Notes: a model not told the origin generated them from the letters alone. Shown: positions 1-5,942, counted from the stretch's first letter. The stretch is DNA of 6,951 bases from CAYLXC01 sp964387865 (GCA_964387865.1 CAYLXC010000033.1:1-6951), one strand, 5' to 3'. Translations and numbers: made by a program.

Positions 1-165
1 GAAGATCTTTGGGGAGTCAGAGATCTGGCTTATCCAATCAAAAGACAGACTAAGGGTTTTTATGCACATTTCCAATTTGTATCTGATCCAAAGAAAATAA
101 AGGGTCTTGACAACATATTAAATTTAGAGGAAGATGTGTTGCGATATTTGATAGTTAGGGTATAG
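1..165 (+). CDS. rpsF: Small ribosomal subunit protein bS6, 3' end only
   Basis: This is the last 54 codons plus TAG of a gene that begins outside the window. The visible peptide has the typical C-terminal half of bS6: a W-G-x-R-x-LAYPI-K motif, then GFYAHFQF (the beta strand of the ferredoxin-like fold), then an acidic helix ending in EEDVLRYLIVR, the usual bS6 terminus. bS6 binds 16S rRNA in the platform of the 30S subunit as a heterodimer with bS18, whose gene lies two positions downstream. The order rpsF-ssb-rpsR is the common bacterial arrangement. The stop is followed 7 nt later by the ssb start, so the genes are probably co-transcribed. The protein ends right after the core fold, without the long acidic tail of some bS6 proteins. 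Confidence 0.95.
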   Translation, partial: EDLWGVRDLAYPIKRQTKGFYAHFQFVSDPKKIKGLDNILNLEEDVLRYLIVRV

Positions 166-172
166 CGATTTT

Positions 173-697
173 ATGGCATCAAGATCATGGAATAGGGTTG
201 AATTAATAGGTAATCTTACAAGGGATCCTGAACTTCGATACACTCCCAGTGGCGCTGCTGTTTGTACTTTTGGTCTTGCAACCAACCGCACTTATGTTTC
301 AGAAGGTGAAAAAAAAGAAGAAGTTGACTTTCATAGATTAGTTGCATGGAATAAACTTGCTGAGCTTTGTAATCAACTTTTAAAAAAAGGATCTAAAACT
401 TTTATATCAGGTAGGCTGCAAACCAGATCCTGGGAAGGACAGGATGGACAGAACAGGACTGTCACAGAAATTGTGATAGAAGATATGATAGTTCTTACCC
501 CAAGAGTAAACGGAGATTATCAAGCTGCTGAGGCCATAAACGTAGATGAATTACCTAAAGTAAGGACTGAAAAAGTGGAAATGCCTCCTAAAGATGGGAA
601 AGTAAAGAAAGCAGAACCAGCTGAAGAAGAGGAGACTCAAGCCAAAAATACACCTCCTAAAGAAGATGTTAAAGATGATGGAGATCTTCCTTTTTAG
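173..697 (+). CDS. ssb: Single-stranded DNA-binding protein SSB
   Basis: SSB coats single-stranded DNA during replication, recombination and repair and recruits partners through its C-terminal tip. Residues 1 to about 112 form the OB fold, starting with the characteristic NRVELIGNLTRDPELRYTPSG and including VDFHRLVAWNKLAE and a GRLQTRSW strand. Aromatic residues F53, W59 and W87 sit where stacking residues occur in bacterial SSBs. Residues about 113-165 are a charged, Lys/Glu-rich disordered linker. The protein ends in DDGDLPF, the canonical acidic tip that docks SSB-interacting proteins. At 174 residues it is a normal length. The ATG at 173 gives the standard MASRSWNRVE start, and no clear Shine-Dalgarno precedes it. 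It lies between rpsF and rpsR. Confidence 0.97.
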   Translation: MASRSWNRVELIGNLTRDPELRYTPSGAAVCTFGLATNRTYVSEGEKKEEVDFHRLVAWNKLAELCNQLLKKGSKTFISGRLQTRSWEGQDGQNRTVTEIVIEDMIVLTPRVNGDYQAAEAINVDELPKVRTEKVEMPPKDGKVKKAEPAEEEETQAKNTPPKEDVKDDGDLPF

Positions 698-747
698 TTT
701 CCCTCTAACTTGTATAAAAAAAGCATAAATGTTAATATTCCTAAATT

Positions 748-1059
748 ATGGCCGAGAAAAAATTAGTTAGAAAAGTGATTTCTAAAGTTTCAGTTAAAGT
801 GAGTGATGATAATAAAGTTGAGGAGGCTGAGGTTGCAGATCAAAAGTGGGTTAGGACTAAAAGAGGGTGCTTATTTTGTCAGAATATATCCGTCCCATCA
901 TATACGGATTTAAATACATTACGTCGGTTTCTGACTGATAGAGCTAAAATACTACCCAGAGGCAGAAGTGGTCTTTGCGCAACTCATCAAAGGGCTGTTT
1001 CCAAAAACATAAAATATGCACGTCATTTAGCACTTCTTCCATTCGTCCCAAAGGTTTAG
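748..1059 (+). CDS. rpsR: Small ribosomal subunit protein bS18
   Basis: bS18 pairs with bS6 on the 30S platform and binds the central domain of 16S rRNA. The core runs from about residue 38 to 101 and includes CLFC, YTDLNTLRRFLTDRAKILPR, the GLCATHQR segment and the LALLPFV terminus, all diagnostic of the family. C41, C44, C77 and H80 are arranged as in the zinc-binding (C+) form of bS18. About 37 charged, Lys/Val-rich residues precede the core; short bS18 proteins lack most of this, and it is probably disordered. The ATG at 748 follows 50 nt after ssb without an evident Shine-Dalgarno. The rplI (bL9) gene that often follows rpsR in other bacteria is not present here. Confidence 0.97.
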   Translation: MAEKKLVRKVISKVSVKVSDDNKVEEAEVADQKWVRTKRGCLFCQNISVPSYTDLNTLRRFLTDRAKILPRGRSGLCATHQRAVSKNIKYARHLALLPFVPKV

Positions 1060-1080
1060 TATGATAAAAACAGAAGTCCC

Positions 1081-1743
1081 ATGTCCAAACCGATAGGTCT
1101 TTTTGATAGTTTTGATAATCTTGATCAAATAAATATAGAATCCTTGGCTTCTTGGTTAAAGAATGCTCCGTCTGCTTCCCAGTTGGAAAATTATCTTGCA
1201 AATAGAATTTTATACCCGCAAACTCTTCCACTTACACAATTTGATATGAAGCTTGATCTTACAATACTTCGGGAAGCTCTCAGGATTAATGGCCCAAATC
1301 TGGATGAAAAGGGCAATCTTTTGGGAGATAATCCTTTTTTAAATACCACTTTAAGAAAGATAATTATTCCGGAAAGATTCCTGCAATTTTGCTCTGATTT
1401 AGTTTCTCTGAGTTGGGCCTTTGTTGACGGATTGCTTCTAAACAGAATTAGAAAAGATTATTTTGAAGATCTTTGGACTGTTGTTGTAACAGATGATACA
1501 GATGAGATAATAGGGTCCATCCTGCGCCCCCAATTTAGCGGTAAAACAGATAGTTTAGAGCTTAATTTGATGGGCAAAACCTTAAAAGTAAAAGCAGGGA
1601 GTTTAACTGTAGTGAATTGTCCAAAAGATAGATGTGGCATTTCATACAAATTTACAAATGGCAAGATTTTAGGAAAGAAAGAGGCTTCTTTGGAAATTTA
1701 TGGTGGAAAATTAGGACTTATGATTGACGGGAGGAGCGTATGA
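1081..1743 (+). CDS. Uncharacterised protein resembling the C-terminal half of GlmL/MutL-type glutamate mutase accessory proteins
   Basis: I do not recognise an established name. Residues 21-68 (SLASWLKNAP, then LENYLANRILYPQTLPLT, then ILREALRI) match what I recall of the middle of MutL/GlmL-type proteins, where a WLP element precedes an NKxLxPxTxPxT helix and an AREAL helix. Residues 144-220 (IIGSILRP, a short beta-rich stretch with VKAGSLTVV, and the end YGGKLGLMIDGRSV) match their C-terminus, which normally closes with GGxLGLxIDARG. The N-terminal actin-like ATPase half, which in full-length relatives of some 450-650 residues binds nucleotide, is absent. Also absent is the glycine-rich segment after AREAL: here an unrelated-looking stretch, residues 70-130, stands in its place. 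The frame is closed upstream by the rpsR stop at 1057-1059 with no alternative start between, so the short form is genuine in this assembly. The gene follows rpsR by 21 nt and overlaps the next gene by ATGA. No membrane segment is evident. The homology is recalled, not computed. Confidence 0.5.
   Translation: MSKPIGLFDSFDNLDQINIESLASWLKNAPSASQLENYLANRILYPQTLPLTQFDMKLDLTILREALRINGPNLDEKGNLLGDNPFLNTTLRKIIIPERFLQFCSDLVSLSWAFVDGLLLNRIRKDYFEDLWTVVVTDDTDEIIGSILRPQFSGKTDSLELNLMGKTLKVKAGSLTVVNCPKDRCGISYKFTNGKILGKKEASLEIYGGKLGLMIDGRSV
1729..1736 (+). promoter_or_regulatory. Shine-Dalgarno for the gene at 1740
   Basis: GGGAGGAG lies three bases before the ATG at 1740 (the AGGAG core ends at 1736), inside the last codons of the preceding gene. 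It is one of only two strong Shine-Dalgarno matches in the window. Together with the ATGA stop/start overlap it indicates translational coupling of the two uncharacterised genes. The spacing is slightly short, so part of the match could simply be the Gly-Arg-Ser codons. Confidence 0.55.
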
Positions 1744-2879
1744 AATCATCAGTTCCATTTAGAGTCAGGGTGGAAAAAAATGTTATAGTAAGAATTAATC
1801 GTATCCTTAAAGGTAAGGGAACAATTAATGTTTCAGAAGGCCAGGAAGTTTCACCATCAGATATTATAGGTACCTCTTTAGTTTCGCCTGGATTTAGGAT
1901 ACTAAATTTAGCAAATCTTTTATCCGTTCCTCCAAGTGAAGTTTCAAAATATTTAAAAAGATCTTTGGGGCAAAAGATATACAAAGACGAACTTCTGGCG
2001 CAGCGCACAATGTTTTTAGGTGGCAAAAAAGTTGTCATATCTCCAACAGATGGGATTTTAGAATTTTTCAATCCGAAAACAGGTGAACTGAAAATGAAAT
2101 TCTTGCCAAAAAAAGAAGATTTACCTGCAGCTTTTTACGGAATAGTTGAGCAAGTTGATAAGGAGAAGGACAAAATTGTAATTAGAACTCAAGCTTCTAT
2201 CTTACACGGAATGTTTGGAACTGGTAAAAGCAAAGAGGGAATTTTGCATATAATCGGTAAAAGAGATGAACTTATTATAAAGGCTTCGATTTCCCCTAAA
2301 TATGATGGGTTAATTCTAGTAGGGGGAAGTTTGCTTTATAAAGATGCCATAGCTGTTGCTATATCATGTGGCGTAAGCGGTATTATTACTGGTGGTATTA
2401 ATGCAGCAGATTATAGCGGTATGGCAGGAGGAAGATTAGTTTTTCCCAAAAAGTTGGATAATGATATAGGAATATCAATTGTTGTTTGTGAGGGTTTTGG
2501 ATACATACCTATAGGTGAGGATATTTACGAGATATTAACAAGTTATAATGGAAAATTTGTATCAATGGATGGGAATAGGGGTGTTGTAATGCTTCCATCA
2601 TTTGAATCCAAAAGCATGATAAAGGTAAGAAATACAAAGCTTCCAGCAAATGATCAATCTTCTCAAACTCATGATTTGGAAAATCAAATGTTTGAACTGA
2701 AGATAGGTTTGAGGGTAAGGATTATCGGAAATTCTTTCTTGGGACAAGTAGGTAAGATAGTTGCTTTAGATAAAACAGAAACTCTTCTCTCTTCGGGAAT
2801 CAAAACATATCTTGCAACCGTTGAGACAAAAACACGAAAACTTCAGGTACCATTTGCCAATTGTGAGGTAATACTGTAA
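1740..2879 (+). CDS. Uncharacterised protein with barrel-sandwich repeats and a C-terminal KOW-like segment
   Basis: No function is known to me. Two GQxVxxxDxI motifs, GQEVSPSDIIGTSLV (residues 35-48) and GQKIYKDELLAQR (77-89), followed by ISPTDGILEFFNPKTGEL (100-117), look like the folded-over strands of lipoyl/biotinyl-type barrel-sandwich hybrids. Residues 130-172 (YGIVEQVD through HGMFGTGKSKEGILHII) form a second beta-rich segment. Residues 186-256 (YDGLILVGGSLL, CGVSGIITGGIN, IGISIVVCEGFG) alternate strand and glycine loop like a Rossmann-type or TOPRIM-like alpha/beta layer. Residues 319-342 (ELKIGLRVRIIGNSFLGQVGKI) resemble a KOW motif, ending in PFANCEVIL. I recall a similar domain order in Chloroflexota proteins encoded beside MutL-like genes, which agrees with the MutL-like fragment just upstream. 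The product is probably cytoplasmic: no signal peptide or membrane helix is visible. Lipoyl-like folds here lack an obvious modified lysine. Confidence 0.55.
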   Translation: MKSSVPFRVRVEKNVIVRINRILKGKGTINVSEGQEVSPSDIIGTSLVSPGFRILNLANLLSVPPSEVSKYLKRSLGQKIYKDELLAQRTMFLGGKKVVISPTDGILEFFNPKTGELKMKFLPKKEDLPAAFYGIVEQVDKEKDKIVIRTQASILHGMFGTGKSKEGILHIIGKRDELIIKASISPKYDGLILVGGSLLYKDAIAVAISCGVSGIITGGINAADYSGMAGGRLVFPKKLDNDIGISIVVCEGFGYIPIGEDIYEILTSYNGKFVSMDGNRGVVMLPSFESKSMIKVRNTKLPANDQSSQTHDLENQMFELKIGLRVRIIGNSFLGQVGKIVALDKTETLLSSGIKTYLATVETKTRKLQVPFANCEVIL

Positions 2880-2891
2880 AGTAATTAATTT

Positions 2892-4112
2892 ATGAAAGAT
2901 TTCCTCAAAAGAATTGATGCTAAAGTTATACTTTTGGTTATTTTAGCTTATTTATTAGGATGGCAGCTGGGACATAGGGATGTAGGTGTAAAATGGGCGA
3001 ATTTTAAGCCGTCAGTATCTGTTACAAATCGTGAAGTCCCGAAAAATATAAGCTTGGATTTCAAATTATTTTGGGATACTTGGGATTTAATATCCAAAAC
3101 TTATTTTGATAAAAAGGCTTTGGATCCTCAGAAGTTATTTTATGGTGCGATCTCAGGAATGGTTTCAGCGCTCGGCGATCCTTATACCGTATTTTTACCT
3201 CCTGAGCAACAAAAATCCTCCAAAGAGGAATTAAATGGTTCTTTTGAGGGAGTAGGGATTCAGCTTGGATTTAATAAGGAAAAAAGTTTGGTCGTTATTG
3301 CTCCGCTAACAGGAACTCCTGCCCAAAAAGCAGGTATAAAGCCACAGGATATGATTGTAAAAATTGAAGATAAAGAAACAGCAGGCATGAGTCTTCCTGA
3401 AGCTGTCAGATTAATTAGGGGTCAGAAAGGTACTCAAATTACCTTGACAATATTTCGTGAAGGAGAGGAGGAAACTAGAGAATATACACTTACTCGGGAC
3501 ACAATTATTGTCAAAAGTGTTGAAACCTCATATAAAGAAACTAAGGGTGGAAAAAATGTTGCAGTTATTAAATTGTCCAGATTTGGAGAAAGAACCAGGG
3601 ACGAGTGGAATCAGGCAGTTTCGGATATTGTCTCAGCAAATCCGGATGCTTTAATTTTGGATGTTAGAAATAATCCTGGAGGGTTTTTGGAGGCAGCTGT
3701 TTTTATTGCATCTGAGTTTTTAGAGGGAGGAAATGTGGTTTTGCAGGAAAATAATGAAGGTAAACAGAATTCATTCAAGGTAAATAGAGGAGGTAAATTA
3801 ACTAAATTTCCCCTTAAGGTTTTGATAAATAAAGGCTCTGCTTCAGCGTCCGAGATTGTTGCGGGAGCTTTGCAGGATAGAAATAGGGCAGAGCTTATTG
3901 GTGAAAAATCTTTTGGCAAAGGAACAATACAGGAAGCTCAAGATCTTGCCGGAGGTACAGGAATTCATATTACGGTTGCCAAATGGCTGACTCCAAACGG
4001 AAGTTGGGTTAATGACTCTGAAGGTTTGGAACCTGATGTTATAATAGAGTCCGACAAAGAAGATCCAACAAAAGATCCGCAGCTTGATAAAGCTTTAGAA
4101 TTACTGGATTAG
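2892..4112 (+). CDS. ctpA: S41-family carboxy-terminal processing protease (CtpA/Prc type), membrane-anchored
   Basis: This is a serine protease that trims or degrades exported proteins from their C-terminus. Residues 11-27 form one hydrophobic anchor (VILLVILAYLLGW core) after a positively charged start, placing the catalytic part outside the membrane. Residues 56-106 are the N-terminal S41 helices, including LGDPYTVFLPPE. Residues about 108-190 are the PDZ domain, with SFEGVGIQLG and the GTPAQKAGIKPQD loop. The core follows, with LILDVRNNPGGFLEAAV at 254-270. S318 in NKGSASASE and K343 in SFGKGTIQ form the Ser-Lys dyad; their 25-residue spacing equals that of E. coli Prc (S452/K477). The 406-residue length is typical of CtpA, and nothing is missing. 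The start is 12 nt after the preceding gene, without a visible Shine-Dalgarno, and htrA follows by 8 nt. Confidence 0.95.
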   Translation: MKDFLKRIDAKVILLVILAYLLGWQLGHRDVGVKWANFKPSVSVTNREVPKNISLDFKLFWDTWDLISKTYFDKKALDPQKLFYGAISGMVSALGDPYTVFLPPEQQKSSKEELNGSFEGVGIQLGFNKEKSLVVIAPLTGTPAQKAGIKPQDMIVKIEDKETAGMSLPEAVRLIRGQKGTQITLTIFREGEEETREYTLTRDTIIVKSVETSYKETKGGKNVAVIKLSRFGERTRDEWNQAVSDIVSANPDALILDVRNNPGGFLEAAVFIASEFLEGGNVVLQENNEGKQNSFKVNRGGKLTKFPLKVLINKGSASASEIVAGALQDRNRAELIGEKSFGKGTIQEAQDLAGGTGIHITVAKWLTPNGSWVNDSEGLEPDVIIESDKEDPTKDPQLDKALELLD

Positions 4113-4120
4113 ATTTTAAA

Positions 4121-5227
4121 ATGCCAAACCTTAATTTTTCATCTGTTGCTATTGTTATTGCTCTAGTAATAATTGCGGCTGCTGGAGTTTACCAAGCCCA
4201 AATTAAAGGGTTAATCCCTTCAACAAATTTATCCCAACCTAAAATTTCAGAGCGAACACAAACCGTAGTGGAGGAAGAAAATACAGTAATTTCTGTTGTT
4301 GAAAAAACATCTTCTTCTGTTGTGGCAATCGGAGTAACAAGAAGGGTTGTTAACCCGTTTAACCCCTTTGAGATGCCCAGAAATCAGGATTCAACAATAG
4401 GCACGGGATTTGTAGTCTCAGATCGCGGGATAATTATAACTAATAAACATGTTGTTTCGGAAACTGATGGAAGATACACTGTTATAACTAAAGATGATCA
4501 AAAATATGATGTTAAAAGAATTTATCGTGATCCCATAATTGATATGGCAATAGTACAAATAGATGCTTCAGGACTCAAAGCCCTGGAGCTTGGGGATTCA
4601 AGCAAATTAAAGGTTGGACAAAATGTTATTGCAATAGGTAATGCTTTGGGAAGATTTACAAATACAGTTACGACCGGTGTTGTTTCTGGTTTGGGTAGAA
4701 GGGTAGTTGCCGGGGATCCATTCGGCGGATCTTTAGAATCTTTGGATAATTTAATTCAAACAGACGCGGCCATAAATCCTGGAAATTCAGGAGGGCCTTT
4801 GCTAAATTCTGCCGGGCAGGTGATTGGGGTGAATGTTGCAACTACAGAAGGTGCCCAAAATATAGGTTTTGCAATTCCCATAAATTCAGTAAAAGCAATT
4901 GTTGATGAGTTTGTTACAAAGGGTTCTGTTTCAAGACCATTTTTGGGAATAAGATATAGATTTATAAGCAGAGATGTTGCAATTTTAAATGAAGTGCCAC
5001 AAGGCGCATATATCCAGGAAGTTGTTTTGGATGGTCCTGCCCAAAAAGCAGGAGTTCAAGATGGGGATATAATAACTAAAATTAACGGGGTAGCTGTTAA
5101 TGAGGAAAATAAAATTGCAGAAATGATTGCAAAATCTCAGATTGGCCAAAGAATGGAGTTGGAGGTCTGGCGGGATGGTGAAACTTTAAAATTAAATGCT
5201 ACTTTGGAAGATCTGCCTGTTGAATAA
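4121..5227 (+). CDS. htrA: HtrA/DegP-type trypsin-like serine protease with one PDZ domain
   Basis: This is an extracytoplasmic quality-control protease of family S1C that cleaves misfolded envelope proteins. A hydrophobic N-terminal anchor spans residues 8-23. The chymotrypsin-fold domain covers about 53-265 with an intact catalytic triad: H110 in TNKHVV, D141 in DPIIDMAIV and S223 in NPGNSGGPL. The oxyanion loop and the IGFAIPINSV strand after it are also normal. A short NPFNPFEMP loop before GTGFVVS corresponds to the LA loop. One PDZ domain occupies about 272-362, with FLGIRYR and the GPAQKAGVQDGDIITKING binding loop. At 368 residues with a single PDZ, it is DegS/HtrA2-like in layout rather than two-PDZ DegP. 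It is the last gene of the plus-strand unit, 8 nt after ctpA. Its 3' end overlaps the convergent prmC end by 29 bp, and no terminator hairpin separates them. Confidence 0.95.
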   Translation: MPNLNFSSVAIVIALVIIAAAGVYQAQIKGLIPSTNLSQPKISERTQTVVEEENTVISVVEKTSSSVVAIGVTRRVVNPFNPFEMPRNQDSTIGTGFVVSDRGIIITNKHVVSETDGRYTVITKDDQKYDVKRIYRDPIIDMAIVQIDASGLKALELGDSSKLKVGQNVIAIGNALGRFTNTVTTGVVSGLGRRVVAGDPFGGSLESLDNLIQTDAAINPGNSGGPLLNSAGQVIGVNVATTEGAQNIGFAIPINSVKAIVDEFVTKGSVSRPFLGIRYRFISRDVAILNEVPQGAYIQEVVLDGPAQKAGVQDGDIITKINGVAVNEENKIAEMIAKSQIGQRMELEVWRDGETLKLNATLEDLPVE

Positions 5228-5942
5228 TTAAGATTCTTTGTTTATGGGCCAAATCTGTTTTAATTTCTACTTGGGCATCTGGGAAGTATTTTAATGCTTC
5301 ATTTACAGCCAATTCTCCATGTGTATAATCAATCTCGCAAACAATAAGTTTTAGCTTTCCAATCCCGGTTTGTGCATTCGATTTCAAACCGGGATTGGAC
5401 ATTCGATGCTGGGAAACTTGCTGGAAAAGTTTTCTGTAAAGTCTAAAACCATCCGGTCCGCCATCTAAAGCAATAATAGGTTCAAAATCTTTTACAGAAG
5501 AATCTAAGTAAGGTATTCTGGCAGATGGAATGTAAGGAAGGTTGGTGACAATTATAAGATTGTCATTGCGAGGTCCGAAGGACCGTGGTAATCTGTTCAA
5601 TAGATCACTTTCTATAAAATGGATTTTGTCTTCTACTCCATGCAGTTTAGCGTTTTGCTTTGCAACTCTTATTGCTTTAGAAGAAATATCTGTTGCAATT
5701 ATATTGGCACCTCCGGGAATGCCATTCAAATTTTTGGCCAAAGAAATGGCAATGTTGCCGCATCCTGTGCCGATATCAATTAGGGTATAGGGTTTAGGGT
5801 ACAGAGTGCAGAAATTAATTACCTCATCTACTAAGAGCTCAGATTCCGGACGGGGGATCAAAACATCAGGGGTAACTCTAAACCTTAATTTGTAGAATTC
5901 AACCCATCCTTTAACGTATTGATAAGGCTTTGATGATATCAT
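5199..5942 (-). CDS. prmC: Peptide chain release factor N5-glutamine methyltransferase PrmC, lacking the N-terminal domain
   Basis: PrmC transfers a methyl group from S-adenosylmethionine to the glutamine of the release factor GGQ motif; its RF1 substrate is encoded just upstream. Family marks are PYQYVKGWVEFYKLRF then LIPRPESELLVDE (residues 6-40), SAM motif I DIGTGCGNIA (56-65), ATDIS (83-87), the active-site NLPY (134-137, normally NPPY), and ALDGGPDGFRLYR (158-170). At 247 residues the protein starts only a few residues before the conserved PxQY; the N-terminal helical domain of about 70 residues in typical PrmC is missing. The ATG at 5942 is supported by AAGGAG at 5954-5949 with 6-nt spacing, and an in-frame TAG at 5957-5955 rules out a longer form. 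Translated repeats interrupt it at residues 48-54, 116-128 and 179-195. It overlaps prfA by 32 nt and htrA by 29 nt; the last six residues (QADLPK) lie beyond the usual end. Confidence 0.93.
   Translation of the reverse strand: MISSKPYQYVKGWVEFYKLRFRVTPDVLIPRPESELLVDEVINFCTLYPKPYTLIDIGTGCGNIAISLAKNLNGIPGGANIIATDISSKAIRVAKQNAKLHGVEDKIHFIESDLLNRLPRSFGPRNDNLIIVTNLPYIPSARIPYLDSSVKDFEPIIALDGGPDGFRLYRKLFQQVSQHRMSNPGLKSNAQTGIGKLKLIVCEIDYTHGELAVNEALKYFPDAQVEIKTDLAHKQRILIIQQADLPK
5359..5407. repeat. Palindromic repeat inside prmC with 13-bp perfect arms
   Basis: The arms CCAATCCCGGTTT (5359-5371) and AAACCGGGATTGG (5386-5398) are perfectly complementary around a 14-nt loop. The octamer CATTCGAT occurs in the loop (5375-5382) and again immediately after the right arm (5400-5407), so the unit looks like a partial tandem of a short dispersed element. 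It is read in frame as PrmC residues 179-195 (HRMSNPGLKSNAQTGIG), in a place where other PrmC proteins have only a short loop before the LxxEI strand. It has no stop codon in the coding frame. Confidence 0.75.
5559..5597. repeat. ATTGCGAG-type short dispersed repeat inside prmC
   Basis: The segment TGTCATTGCGAGGTCCGAAG (5561-5580) followed by GACCGTGGTAATCTG resembles the widespread bacterial dispersed repeat of the form GTCATTGCGAGGAGC, GAAGCGAC, GTGGCAATCT. The core GGTCC-GAA-GGACC (5572-5584) is a perfect hairpin, with changes on both arms relative to the recalled form that keep the pairing. The flanking GATT (5558-5561) and AATC (5590-5593) extend the dyad. On the minus strand it is translated as PrmC residues 116-128 (NRLPRSFGPRNDN), directly before the NLPY active-site strand. 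Confidence 0.7.
5781..5801. repeat. Three tandem heptamers TAGGGTW inside prmC
   Basis: The sequence reads TAGGGTA, TAGGGTT, TAGGGTA without interruption. On the minus strand it is translated as part of YPKPYTL (PrmC residues 48-54), between the conserved LIPRPES helix and SAM motif I. It resembles a telomere-like heptamer array, but three copies could still be chance plus slippage. Confidence 0.5.

Noticed and set aside
698..747. Promoter in the ssb-rpsR gap (TATAAA at 713-718)
   Set aside because: No acceptable -35 box lies at the right distance, and the genes are normally co-transcribed.
1741..1743. TGA recoding as glycine, as in Gracilibacteria/SR1
   Set aside because: This TGA ends a protein right after the expected GGxLGLxID terminus and forms an ATGA overlap with the next start; no gene in the window contains an in-frame TGA.
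2208..2231. Walker A-like string GMFGTGKS in the 379-residue protein
   Set aside because: It fits GxxxxGKS literally, but it lies between beta-rich segments with no following Walker B context, and the similar proteins I recall have a different glycine-rich string here. Probably not a P-loop.
5542..5790. Plus-strand open frame of 82 codons opposite prmC
   Set aside because: It is fully antisense to clear PrmC coding sequence and its peptide looks like no protein family; it partly reads the dispersed repeat.
5781..5801. CRISPR-like or telomeric array
   Set aside because: Only three contiguous 7-bp units without spacers, inside a coding sequence; far from a CRISPR array or a chromosome end.
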